From: Bryum argenteum
Lineage: Eukaryota; Streptophyta; Bryopsida; Bryales; Bryaceae
Length of the DNA: 64,000 nucleotides
Direction: 5' to 3'
Assembly: GCA_037043015.1 (NCBI GenBank)
Contig: CM073323.1
Coordinates: 7,688,001-7,752,000, forward strand
Made by a program: the position numbers and the translations under genes. Below the pieces are notes generated by a model, which was not told where the DNA came from, searched no databases, and saw nothing but the letters and a program-made list of their open reading frames with translations. Every line of letters begins with the position of its first letter. Positions within the stretch are counted from its first letter, which is position 1. This document shows positions 23,776-33,994 of this stretch, piece after piece.

Positions 23776-25756
23776 TTAGTAGTCGAACACAATTGGCTCG
23801 ATCTGAGGCCTGTCAACTGCAGTGCTTTACGAACGAGCCAATCAAAGGTATCTTCGGAAACCAGCGTGAGTTTACCATAGACAAACCGAGAGTAGATTTG
23901 TCTCCCTAGTCTAAACTCTAAGACAAAATACTAACCATTCGAACCCGACAATCTTCTGCAATCACAAAACACAAGCGCCATGAACGCCGAACAGAAACCA
24001 ATCCTCCACAATCTCATAGTTTAGGAGAAAATTCAGTAAAGTGGAATAAACAACCTAGCTCTTTAATACCAATCTTACGTCAACAATCAAACAAGCAGTA
24101 CGGTCGCCTTGAAATCAGCACCTATCCACTATTCGCAGAAATGAGGAACAAAGAACGAAACAAGAAAACATCAAGAGACAGAGCAAACTTTGTGGTTGCA
24201 AAAAGGATCAACCTCTCTCTGCAAAAAGCAACACAGATTATGCTTCTAAACTCCCTGATCGTCTTCACAGCATTATTTAAACAACAAGTAGACAAGCAAT
24301 ACGATCACTTCGAAATAAGCATCTATCCACTATTTTCATGGATCAAGAACAAAGAACAAAGAAAAAAGAAAAAAGAAAACATCAAGATACAGTTTGCAAC
24401 AAGGATCAACCTCTCTCTGCAAACTTATCACAAATTATGCTTCTAAACCGACTATTCGTCTTCACAGCTCGATTATGTGAAAACCTCCCAAACATACAGC
24501 ACAAACTAGAGTAGAAAATCAAGCAACACTCCCCTCTATGATAAAATCGAATAAGTTTTAAAAAAACAATCGAAAAGTCCACAACAAATTATGCAAACTT
24601 CCCCCGCTCTTCTTTCGGAATACACTGTGCATGAGAATGGCGATTACGATGTTAACGATCGACTCACCCTCAGAGCCTCCATAGCGAAGATTCGATGATC
24701 AAAGCTCCGATCGCCTGCTGAATTGGCTACGCTGCTTTCGGTGAAAATGGATTAGGATGGCGAGGCATCAGCAAGGACTTGCAAGGGAGAAATGGATGAA
24801 GGTTCTGGAAGAGATGGATGAATGTTGTACGATGGCCACGCGGATTGCGATGCTTGACAATTGGCGGGTATACTTCATGCCATGTGGAAAGCCATGCACG
24901 CCCTGACTCCTTCGTCATTTGCTGTCAACGGGGCGTCGGGCGGCGGCGGCCGGTCGAATCTGCTGACTGGCAGTGCCGCAGACTAACTTTTGTGCCGCTT
25001 GTGGGGCCGGGGAGAATGTACATGTGAAATGGCTCCCGCTTCGAGTCCAGGAATTGGCTCCATGTGTTCGTTGAGCAGTTTGTTTATGTGAATATTGCAT
25101 CCAACTACTTTGTGTCATTTCATGCATGGTAGCATGTACCATGCATGAAGGCACCATAGTCCTGGTGTGGTAATTCACTTGGACTCTGAGGTAATTGTGG
25201 GATGTAAGGGCAGGTTTACACTACGGTGGAGAACGGCACTAATTGGAGAAGAGTTTCTCCCCAAATCATGAATAATTTATGATGGAATAATGTGTCGGAG
25301 AAGATGTAAGATAATTTGAATTTAATTGAGAATTATTTTATTGAACTTGGGGTGCGGGTACTCAAACAGTCCCATCCTAGGCTCTTGCAAATTCGGTTTC
25401 CGATGCTCTCTAAGGAATGTTGGCATGGGTGAAGAGTAGATTCTAATTTAGGTCGCCCATCCTTACAAGCACAAGTACGACTATCTATAGATGCAGGTCA
25501 AGCTGTAACGGAAGTGTACAAATGGATTGCCATGTGGCGTGGATGAGAAAGGAGTTCCTGCAAGTTGACACCAATGGCTTCTCAAATTTTACGGAAGTGC
25601 TTTTTCAACCTCAAGCTATATCACCAAAGTTGACTTGCATTGGTTATCAAGCTTTAGTCAAGAGGAAGGGTGTTGTAATACCTCCTCTTTATGCCCCCAC
25701 CTCTCCTTTAAAGGTGGAGTTCTTGTTGGGCGTGTTGAAGCCAAACAAAAAACATT
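23776..25756. other. Intergenic; upstream region of the 23.1-kb gene
   Basis: Apart from the duplication at 24085-24480 no feature is supported. Short GC-richer frames near 24730-25030 look like non-coding DNA. Confidence 0.5.
24085..24480. repeat. Diverged tandem duplication, unit about 200 bp
   Basis: 24085-24275 and 24292-24478 align over their length, with shared stretches such as GGATCAACCTCTCTCTGCAAA and ATTATGCTTCTAAAC. No coding meaning is seen. It lies in the upstream flank of the mitochondrial-type gene. Confidence 0.8.
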
Positions 25757-25856
25757 ATTTCCAAAAGATCTTCACCCAAAATTGCTACCGCGTAGGCAAC
25801 GACAATATTTCCAAAAAAAAATTCACCCAAAATTGCTACCACATAGGCAATGACAA
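25757..25856. repeat. 50-bp unit in two tandem copies
   Basis: Two copies starting ATTTCCAAAA at 25757 and 25807, with CACCCAAAATTGCTACC and a GTAGGCAAYGACAAT variant conserved. It lies inside an open frame (25522-25890) that I do not regard as a gene. Confidence 0.8.
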
Positions 25857-25975
25857 TATTCTATTTTATATCCCTAGAGTTCATCCTTGATGCGTGTTAC
25901 TGGTGGTAATCTAAATACCTACTCATATTAAATATTTTAAACTACGAATCAATCATATTTAAAGCTACAAGAAGT

Positions 25976-26444
25976 AGACCATTTACGTTGAGAGGATTAT
26001 TGTTCTCCTTCAGCCCCATGTACGGCTTGAATTTCCATATAAAGCATCTTTAAGTATGTAGGAACTACACATAAAGAGCCTTTTTCTTTCTGGAGACTTA
26101 ATTCCTAAGTATGTAAGAACTACACTTGAAGGGCCTACTGTTTTCCTAAGCGAAATAATTCCTCCTTTCTTATTGGCACCCAACCAATCATTTTCATGCA
26201 AATAATTAGGAATGAAGCTCGCGTCCTATTTATACTAACCAAATAATGACTTGTCAGTTTTTTTTGGTAAACTATTGAATATGAAGTAATTGAATCTCAA
26301 AAAAATTGTTCAATTTGAGAGTCTCCGAATCGATTAATCGTAATGCTATTTTTTATTGCACTTGGGAACATTTTACACGAGGAGTCATTCAAGCCGTACA
26401 TGGGGCTGATGGAGAGCAAAATTCCTCTCAACGTAATTGGTCCA
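25976..26444. mobile_element. Inverted-repeat (fold-back) element with 57-bp arms
   Basis: Left arm 25976-26032 and right arm 26387-26444 are near-perfect reverse complements, sharing TTCAAGCCGTACATGGGGCT and CCTCTCAACGTAA. The loop of about 355 bp contains a GTATGTARGAACTACAC motif twice in direct orientation. No target duplication was identified. It resembles a MITE or solo fold-back element. Confidence 0.7.
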
Positions 26445-26549
26445 TTTTTTGAATTATGAGTAATGAATTTTCCATGCTCGGCTTGACTCCCTTAAGAGTT
26501 TATGGAGATAATTACAAGTTAGCAAGAAATCACAAGTTCCAAAACATGA

Positions 26550-26732
26550 ATGATATTAAAATGCCAGCAAGAGCCCCTTGCAAAAATTCAAGAAGCTATT
26601 GGAAATAAGCTGAAAGAATTGTGTTCCATGACCGGTTCCTCAGACATGAACGAACAATTTAAGATGTCGCCACCAGAGGCTTACTTATTGCTTTTCAGAG
26701 ACGCAGGTGTTCATCTTCGACTTTACACATGA
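26550..26732 (+). other. Short coding-like stretch, unrecognised
   Basis: An open stretch encodes about 60 residues, including KIQEAIGNKLKELCSMT and SPPEAYLLLFRDAGVHLRLYT, with composition more like protein than its surroundings. No start context, partner exon or family could be identified; it may be a gene relic or an exon of an unrecognised gene. Confidence 0.25.
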
Positions 26733-27164
26733 ATCGTCTTGTTCGTGTTGCGCAATCGCTTGCAAGCTCGTACAGGTGCATCGGAAGAGACAAGCATTTT
26801 TCTTTTTAAGGCCTCGATTGTGACACTACGTAAGTGCGGTGCAGCAACCTTGACTCTGTACTTAAATTCAATCTAGAATGTTGAATGTATGATCTGCGGA
26901 TGAGTATATTATTGCTTCATTTCATCTGTTATACAATGAAGTAGATTGAAAGTTTTCCTATCTTTCTTTACGTACCTGGATTGTTGATGAGCCTGGAGGC
27001 ATTGAAGTGCATTGACGTCAGTCTTTGCAAATTTCAGTAAAACACGACGTTCGGCGGTCTTGGTTCCATGCTTTCATGCGATTGAATGAGTGCTTGCTCA
27101 GGGGCGAATATTATGGCTAATTGCAGATAATTTTGTGTTTAACGGAATTAGACTACATTGAGAC

Positions 27165-29751
27165 ATGCCGGAAGAGGATCGCGGAATGCAGGTGCCGGGC
27201 GCTAATGGTAATTCGGTGCGATTTACGAGCTCTATTTCGGCGAGTGCACGTCCGAGGCGTCCGAGGACTAAGGAATCTGTCAGAAGAGGAACTAGTTCGA
27301 ACGTGGATCAGATCACCGAGTTGGCTTCATCGTCCAGCTCTTTCGAATCAATGTTAGGAAATCCGGGAGGCACTGATGGCGGGACGACTGAATCTGATCG
27401 CCAGGCATTTTCCTTCTACGAAATCGTTTTTCTTCAATGCCTTTCTCATATTCTTCGACCTGCATATCCATCATCCTCAGTAGATTAATGTCCGCAGACC
27501 CGAACGAGAAATGCGCGTTGTATACCAGTCTATCATTTGCTCACATCATGTGTTCGTTATCCCCGTTTAACTTACACAGGAAGAAACGGATGATCCGGGA
27601 GAAGCGACTTCTTCTCCACCGCTTACTTCTCCAGGCACCGAGAGCCCCGTGCCAACTGACAGATTCTCCGTAATCCTCTTCTCTAATTATCGTCAATTTC
27701 TTTCGTTAAGGCATTGTTAAGCAATTTAGGCGGTGACCGGTTTGAGGCTAGTATAATATGAACTGACATTGTCGATTCTAGCCAAGCAGACAGACAAGTG
27801 TCCGCCTAAAGAAGTACCTCGTCACCTTGAACCTGCTCCGTCACACGATTGTATGATTTTCATGTTTATCTTTACTGAGCGCATTTGCGTACACATTCAT
27901 TTGGATTGTGAAATAGGAAGCCTCGACTGTATCAACTGTGGACGGCGCTGAGCCGGGTGAGACCAAGCGCATCATAGATGTAGCAGAGCCATCTGTTTTG
28001 GATCCTGACTTGCAGTTGAGAGACTTGGACTTGGTGCATTCCGAAAATAACTGTAAACTGGTTCAATGTTCTTGATCCTAATTCGGTGGTTTCTTACATC
28101 CGACTTGTTACAGACCAAAATTTGTACACGGAGAACTTGGAGGAATTGCTGCACGCTGAAACGGTAGCAACTGACGCTCCTTCAACAATACCTGAGAGCA
28201 TTAGCAACGACCATGTAGAGGAGGGTGAAGGAGCAACCAGCATCGGGGCAATAATTCTGGACACCGTATACCGAGATTCGGAGGCACCCGACACACCCAG
28301 TCAGGACAACACATCTCAAGATTTGAAAATCGATGAGCCAACTGGCCAATCATCTGTAAGGCTCCTTCTGTGTTCATCGTCGATTTCTTATGTTAATGTT
28401 CAAGGTCAAGCAACTTAGCCGGTGACCAGTTCAGGTTTGAACACCTCATCACCTAGTACAATTCTATCTCACATTGTCGATTCTAGCCAAGCAGACAACC
28501 GAGTGTCCGCCTTAAGAAGTACCTCGTCTCCGTGAACCTCCTCCGTCACACGATTCTTTACTTTTCCAGTTCGTCTTTACTGAGCGCATTTGCGTACACA
28601 TTCATGTGGATTGTGAATAGGAAGCTCCGACCGTATTATCTTCGGACAGCGCTGAGCCGGGTGACACCACGGACGTCATGGATGAATCAATGGCATCTCT
28701 TAATGATCCTGACGCGATGTTGAAAGACTTGGACTTAATGCGTTCGAATATGACTGTTAACTGGTTTAATGTTGATGATTCTGCTTCCGTCGATTTCCTC
28801 AATCAGGGACCAGTCGATCGTTTGAGCAAGACGAGCTTTGAGAAATTGCTCGAAACGATGGCCGTCTTTGTCAATACTCCTAGAGTAACACCTGAGAGCA
28901 TAAAGAACGACCTTATCGAGGAAGGTTATAGAGCAGCCAGCAGTCTGACACCAATTCAGAACATAAATCAAGACTTGAAGGTCCTGATGAAGGCACTAAA
29001 TGACAAGAAAGCAATTCTCGACGAACCAAATCGAGGCAACTCATCTCAAGATTCCAAGACCGTGGGGGAGGAACCAAGTCACGAGACACCCCTTCAGGAC
29101 AACTTATCTCAAGTTTCGAAGGCCGCGGTGGAGGCACCCAGTCTTAAAGAGCCGATTCAAGGCAATACATCTCAAGATTCCAAGGCCGTGGGGGAGGAAC
29201 CAAGTCACGAGACACCCGTTCAGGACAACTTATCTCAAGATTCGAAGGCCGCGGTGGAGGCACCCAATGTCGAAGAACCTATTCAAGGCAGTACATGTCA
29301 AGATTTCAAGGCCGTGGGGGGGGAACCAAGTTACGAGACAGCCGTTCAGGACAACTTATCTCAAGATTTGAAGGTCGTGACGGAGGCACCCAGTCTCAAG
29401 AAACCAAATCAAGACAATTCAGATTCCAAGGCCGTAGAGGAGGAACCAAGTCTCATTGAAATAATTCTGAAGAACATACCTCAACATTCCAAGGCACCTC
29501 GTCTGGGGACACCAACCGTATCAGCATCTCCTGAGAGGAACATTGACGTCCAGAAGGACGAATCAACTTTACTTGAGACGTGTCAAGGGATAGTGGCATC
29601 TGACCCTCCGTTGGGTGGAGACGGTGATAATATAGTTCACAGAGGTTTGCTTGGCTTGACAATGCTAAACACTGCGATTATCTTAGCCGTGTGTATCATC
29701 AGTTTTATAGACAATATGATCGAAGAGAGATACCTGCCCCCTCCCACTTGA
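27165..29751 (+). CDS. Repeat-rich tail-anchored protein ending PPPT; candidate KASH-type nuclear envelope protein
   Basis: A plausible model has six exons: 27165-27425, 27580-27669, 27790-27850, 27921-28067, 28114-28355 and 28621-29751. All introns are GT-AG and the 643 residues stay in frame. An in-frame TGA directly precedes the ATG. The N-terminal part is Ser/Arg-rich and has no recognisable domain. Residues about 390-540 are 21-residue repeats in two alternating versions (NLSQDSKAAVEAPSLKEPIQ and NTSQDSKAVGEEPSHETPVQ). One membrane span (GLTMLNTAIILAVCIISFI) is followed by a tail of about 14 residues ending ERYLPPPT. A terminal span plus a short lumenal tail ending in PPPT or x-V/P-P-T is the hallmark of KASH proteins, which bind SUN proteins in the nuclear envelope. 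Function is inferred from that tail only. The 46-bp intron 4 is very short and uncertain. Confidence 0.65.
27670..29060 (+). repeat. Segmental tandem duplication, unit about 690 bp, inside the PPPT-protein gene
   Basis: The segment from about 27670 to 28355 (end of exon 2, introns and exons 3-5) is repeated from 28356 to about 29060. Shared landmarks are GCGGTGACCGGT/GCCGGTGACCAGT, CATTGTCGATTCTAGCCAAG, TTTACTGAGCGCATTTGCGT, GCGCTGAGCCGGGTGA and CCTGAGAGCAT. The exon 3 equivalent in the second unit runs into a stop in frame and is apparently skipped. The exon 4-5 equivalent is one continuous exon in the second unit but differs by an indel in the first. Confidence 0.85.
29038..29425 (+). repeat. 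126-bp coding tandem repeat, about three units
   Basis: TCTCAAGATTCCAAG recurs at 29043 and 29169, and as TGTCAAGATTTCAAG at 29295, so the period is exactly 126 bp (42 codons). The frame is kept throughout, and differences between units are mostly single bases. Confidence 0.92.
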
Positions 29752-30631
29752 GCCTCAAGGGGTCCTCAAACTTCTGTGTCTGGATCATGCTCACTGTGAT
29801 ATAAAATTAGTCACAGTGCGGTGGTCCAAGACAGAGAAAATGCAGAAAATACGAACTGCTGTGGATTTTCAAAAAAAAACGGGAAGTGAACATCAATACT
29901 CCTGGATAAACACCTCCTTTGAGGCCATGTAAGATGTGTCTGAAACTGAGTCAGAGGAAAACTATTTTCGTGAGGTCATCAACTTCTCTTAAGCAACTGT
30001 ACCGCTCTTTTTGTCAACGTTTTCAGGAAATTCTCTGAATTCGTTGAAGCCCATATCGCCACTTCAGGTTCCTGTCATAAAAAAAAGTTGATCTCAACTT
30101 AATGCAGGTAATCTAAACACTGTAGTTGACCGAAACGAAAGTGAATAAAACTGAGAAATGAAAGCAGATTTACGCTGTATGACCTTGAATCTCATGTGTG
30201 CAAAGAACACTGCTGATATACTTTGTCATTACAATGTAGGCATCTCAAGATTTGGACTCTACAGGTGTATGTTATGTATATTGAAAAATTTAAGGCTAAT
30301 GTTGTGTTCAAAACTGCCATGAGTTAGACCTCCTCTGTATGCAACACCACAATTTCATCCAGATATATGAGTCCTTTCAATGACTGGAAAGGAAACCTTG
30401 AAGCTCACGATGCTGAATATAGATTATAATCATCAAACAGAGCTCAAATTCTTTAATGAAGACATTCCAATATTCATGTATTTGGATCACTCATTCTTTT
30501 GCGTCGTAGCACAATGTTTTTGAAATGAGAGCTTCAAACCATGTCTGTGCAATAATCCTTACAGTAGCTTGGAGTGATGCATTCCAGGTTCATTGCAACG
30601 GTTTAAACTTGGGGCGTTGTCGGTGTAGCAA
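29752..30631. other. Intergenic between convergent genes
   Basis: 880 bp without a supported gene; it contains the 3' flank of the PPPT-protein gene. Confidence 0.5.
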
Positions 30632-30740
30632 GCCTCGCGATCGAAGAGCGAGCGATCACCGTCTCTCCAACCCACAGAAATAAAGCGAAAATGAGTAGTT
30701 GACAATCTCGATCACCGCGGACCGGATCGGTAGGAGCACG
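30632..30740 (-). pseudogene. Relic fragment of a duplicated GT61 gene
   Basis: Three short blocks match the adjacent GT61 coding sequence in the same order and orientation. GCGATCGAAGAGC with GCGATCACC matches around 30765-30800; CACCGTCTCTCCAA matches 30980; AATCTCGATCACCGCGGA matches 31019. The material between the blocks is missing. It is best read as the remains of a tandem paralogue 3' of the intact gene. Confidence 0.6.
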
Positions 30741-30742
30741 CT

Positions 30743-32122
30743 TCAATACGAGTTTGTCTCGTGATCGAAGAGCCAGTGGAGGGGCAAGCGATCACCAGGT
30801 CCATCCACAGTTCGTAGCCGCAACATCACGATCTCTCGCAGTTTCTGCACATCAATGGTAAAATCCGGCGTTTCGAGGGCGCTCTGGCACTCAGTTGTAT
30901 TCCCCGCGCGCGCATTCGCAACTCTCATCCCCCACGGATTGCCTTCAGTTTCGTGCTTGAGCTTCAACGCGGGCACCACCGTCTCTCCAATCCATGTCGA
31001 CGGACCACAAGGGCCGTAAATCTCGATCACCGCGGATCGCTCCGGCATGAACACCGTCGCCCACGTATTCGCGCCATGCGGGGTAATGTACACGTCTGTT
31101 TGCGCCATCAGGGAGACCACTTCCGGGACAGTCCCGTTCCAGGCCATTTCGTCCATCACGGCCACTTCCAGGAGCGGGTGCGCTAATCCTCGCAAAGAGT
31201 TCGCGACTTCTTTGATGTTGCTCACTCGTCTCCGAGTTGCGTCCGATCGGCCGTATAGCGTCACTCGTAGCGGCCGCGGCGGGATTGAGACTTCCGGAGG
31301 ACTTATCTTGAAGTACTCGAATGCGGCTCTCCGATAATGGCTTAATGACTCTGTGATAATCCTTAACCCTAGCTTGGCACTCATTCTGCCTGACGACGCT
31401 GCGCAGAGAGTGAGACGCTCGAAGCACAACGGCCGTTCTTCGTTTTCCGTGTGCTGCAGGAACGAAGCGCCGTTCACGCGGCTGAGGAGAACGAGCTGAT
31501 ACATGAGCGTGTTGCGTTCAACGTTGTGATGCGCCTGCTCCAGCCATGTGTGCATACGGTGGACGTAATACTGTTTCGGTACGCCTGTTAAGTGCGGCCA
31601 AACTCGCTCGGCGAAGTGGTGGAAGACATTACCAAGGTACGGTATGATGTGCCTCGTCTTGCCAGTAATCCAGAGTGCGTCTTTCGGTGTCTTGCTCACG
31701 AATGCAGCTCCATTGCAGCCCCAAGAGCAATTGTAAGTCTCGTTCCACTCAAGCGCAAGCTCCTCATTGAGGCTGCGTGAAAATTCCTCTTCGGACAACC
31801 CTACCACCACGATTGTTCCGTTCGGGCGAATGCAGACGTTCCGAAGCTCGTAGGGAGCTGCGCCGATGGACGTTTGAAGCGAATCTGGAGCAAGCTCGCT
31901 GAGACTGTCCCAGTGGATCACCGGAACGTCCCATTTGAATGCATCGTGAAGTGTGGGTGAGGTGACGAGCATGGGAATTCTACTGTTTGTCTCCTCTTCT
32001 CCCCTTGGGAGCTCAATTACTTTGCAGAGGTGCTGTTGCAACAAAAGCTCCCCTACTATGAAGAAGACTAACAGCATTGACATCAGCTGAAGTAACTTGA
32101 GTGGCTGCTTCGCCGGTGTCAT
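30743..32122 (-). CDS. GT61-family glycosyltransferase, type II membrane protein
   Basis: Single-exon gene of 459 residues from ATG 32122; an in-frame TGA lies shortly upstream. After a short cytosolic N terminus a membrane anchor (LLQLMSMLLVFFIVGELLL) marks a Golgi type II protein. The GT61 core is visible in the C-terminal half: NVFHHFAERVWP, the VTLYGRSDATRRR stretch, then QTDVYITPHGANTWATVFMP followed by AVIEIYGPCG, the family's HGA...N/H...F-P...EI pattern. Several N-glycosylation sites (NGT, NET, NCS, NTT) occur. Plant GT61 enzymes add xylose or arabinose to xylan or N-glycans; GT61 also includes the animal EGF-domain O-GlcNAc transferase EOGT. The acceptor here cannot be told. A broken duplicate fragment lies just 3'. 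Confidence 0.82.
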   Translation of the reverse strand: MTPAKQPLKLLQLMSMLLVFFIVGELLLQQHLCKVIELPRGEEETNSRIPMLVTSPTLHDAFKWDVPVIHWDSLSELAPDSLQTSIGAAPYELRNVCIRPNGTIVVVGLSEEEFSRSLNEELALEWNETYNCSWGCNGAAFVSKTPKDALWITGKTRHIIPYLGNVFHHFAERVWPHLTGVPKQYYVHRMHTWLEQAHHNVERNTLMYQLVLLSRVNGASFLQHTENEERPLCFERLTLCAASSGRMSAKLGLRIITESLSHYRRAAFEYFKISPPEVSIPPRPLRVTLYGRSDATRRRVSNIKEVANSLRGLAHPLLEVAVMDEMAWNGTVPEVVSLMAQTDVYITPHGANTWATVFMPERSAVIEIYGPCGPSTWIGETVVPALKLKHETEGNPWGMRVANARAGNTTECQSALETPDFTIDVQKLREIVMLRLRTVDGPGDRLPLHWLFDHETNSY

Positions 32123-33590
32123 CGTGCAAGCTGCTGCCTTCCTCACTGATCACATGCAGGTAACAACTTATGAAAGCTCGAAGAAAGGAGAGAGAGCGAG
32201 CGTTACGCACAATTGAATCTTGTCATTGATATGTTACTCTATAATCGCTGATGATCCAGGGTCGGAGATGTTTTGTGGCAATGGCAGGCTCAAGCTGTGG
32301 ACTTGGGGTACACTGCAACTGTCCATGATGTTCTGTTTTCAACGAATTTGGTAGAGTATTGTGTCATTCTTTTTCCCGGCCCCAGTTGCATGAATCCTCA
32401 GTTCCTTTCGTAATGTGGTTTCAGGTTCAGGCCATGCATCCTCAGTTCCTTTCGTAATGTGGTTTCAGGTTTCAGGTTCAGGCCATGCAAGATACTGCAG
32501 TTTGGGCAATTTTGAAATCACATGCGTTGATTCAGCGACCACTCATGGCGAAATTGTACGTGGAATATTCCCTATTGTAACAAAAAATTGAGGTTTCTCA
32601 CTTGCATGTATATCATGTACTTTACAGGTGTTTTTCTGAATATCATGGTCCAACATCAGGATATATCATGGTTTAACATCAGGGTAGGTAAATGAACAAT
32701 TATTAACCCCTAAAGTAGACTGAGGCCATATTCTGTTCGTTTGGGGGTTTGGTCAGTCTCTGAATTAGTATTTTTAGCTCTCATGAAGTTGAAACCTTTC
32801 GCAAGGTGGAAAGCTTTTCCATACCTTTCCAAATAGTCATCTCATGCTTCAAAATTTCTTATACTTTAGGAGACATTCACAGTCAAAGTCTGAAAACACT
32901 ATTTGAAATTTGCCCAAAATTGCCCAAACTGCAGTATATGCTCATTTATTCTCAAAATCTGCCCTAAATCTATTAAACCGTAGATACTTATAAAATTCAC
33001 TTAAAATTTAGATTTTACTTTTTTTTCAAGTTTTGTCTGGCTATTGTACATGTAAGTAAGGGTTTAGCTTCCAAGGCATGATCTCACCATTTGGAGTTCC
33101 AATCCAAATTTGTTTCATAGGCCATTTTTATTGTCAGAGACCAACCTTTGTAGTTGATAATTGACATACCTCCATGTGAATAATCAAGTGTTTCTTTAAG
33201 TTCCGCATGAGAGTAAAAATTGCATGGACACGTCCCGCTAACTCACCTAGGAAAAAGGATGTACATACTACATAGTGGGTATACTCACCACTTTGTTTGT
33301 ATGGGGGAGTGTAAAACCTTCTCCTAATCAAGTTTTCACTAGTAATGTTCACAATACTTATGTATGCAAATTTTTTTTAGCAAGGCTTTAGTGTATATAA
33401 GTATAAAGTTTTGCTTAGCAAGGCATCACTGTTCCACTAATAGAGATAGTGTCAAAAAATAAGTTTCAAACAACTTGTACTTAGTTACACAAGAGTACCT
33501 CTTTAAATTATTTATGTATATTTTAAAGAAATCCTCATCTCTTATCACCACGTCCCATCTTTCTTGCAAGAGATCTCCAATTACGCCAAA
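32123..33590. other. Upstream region of GT61; repeats only
   Basis: Holds a 49-55-bp tandem duplication at 32385-32490 (CCTCAGTTCCTTTCGTAATG in each copy), a TATCATGGT-YAACATCAGG pair at 32641-32685, and the TTAA-family element at 32703-33270. No coding exon is seen. Confidence 0.6.
32703..33270 (-). mobile_element. TTAA-CCCCTAA element, copy 2, one end missing
   Basis: Starts TTAACCCCTAAAGTAGACTG. It then follows the reverse complement of the 4438-5275 element through CTTATACTTTAGGAGACATT, ACTATTTGAAATTTGCCC, and the region with ATTGCATGG...CTAACTCACCTAGGAA. Similarity fades near 33270 and the second TIR is not found. Confidence 0.7.
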
Positions 33591-33808
33591 TGAAACTCCG
33601 ATGGATGATCATAAAGTGAAACTCCGATGGATGATCATAAAGTGAAACTCCGATGGATGATCATAAAGTGAAACTCCGATGGATGATCATAAAGTGAAAC
33701 TCCGATGGATGATCATAAAGTGAAACTCCGATGGATGAACATCGAATGAAGCTCCGATGGATGAACCTCGAATGAAGCTCCGATGGATGGACATCGAATG
33801 AAGCTCGT
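33591..33808. repeat. 26-bp tandem repeat, about eight units
   Basis: Unit TGAAACTCCGATGGATGATC plus ATAAAG starts at 33591, 33617, 33643, 33669 and 33695 (identical). It continues as variant units (TGAAGCTCCGATGGATGAAC plus a CTCGAA-type end) to about 33808. It lies 190 bp upstream of the SKI8/VIP3 start codon, in the promoter or 5' UTR. Confidence 0.95.
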
Positions 33809-33994
33809 TCGGACGACGCATGTTTCGCCCTTGCCCGTCCTTGTCGCGCTTCACAAGCGAGTGCCGAGCTCTTCAATGGCTATGGCAGACACCATGCATC
33901 TGTAACGCACCCTTGTCACGAATATGTAGTGCCTCCGACTCCGCACTACTTTCATCAATCTTTCAATCCTTTTGCAGCTCAAAGAGAGAGAGGT

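Noticed and set aside
24141-24446. 101-residue plus-strand open frame
   Set aside because: It simply spans the two halves of the ~200-bp tandem duplication; Lys/Asn-rich with no domain.
29000-29371. 123-residue frame overlapping the PPPT-protein repeats
   Set aside because: A shadow frame kept open by the 126-bp repeat; the frame with the terminal membrane span is contiguous with upstream exons.
33591-33808. CRISPR-like look of the 26-bp array
   Set aside because: There are no spacers: units abut directly, so this is a plain minisatellite, and the genome is eukaryotic.
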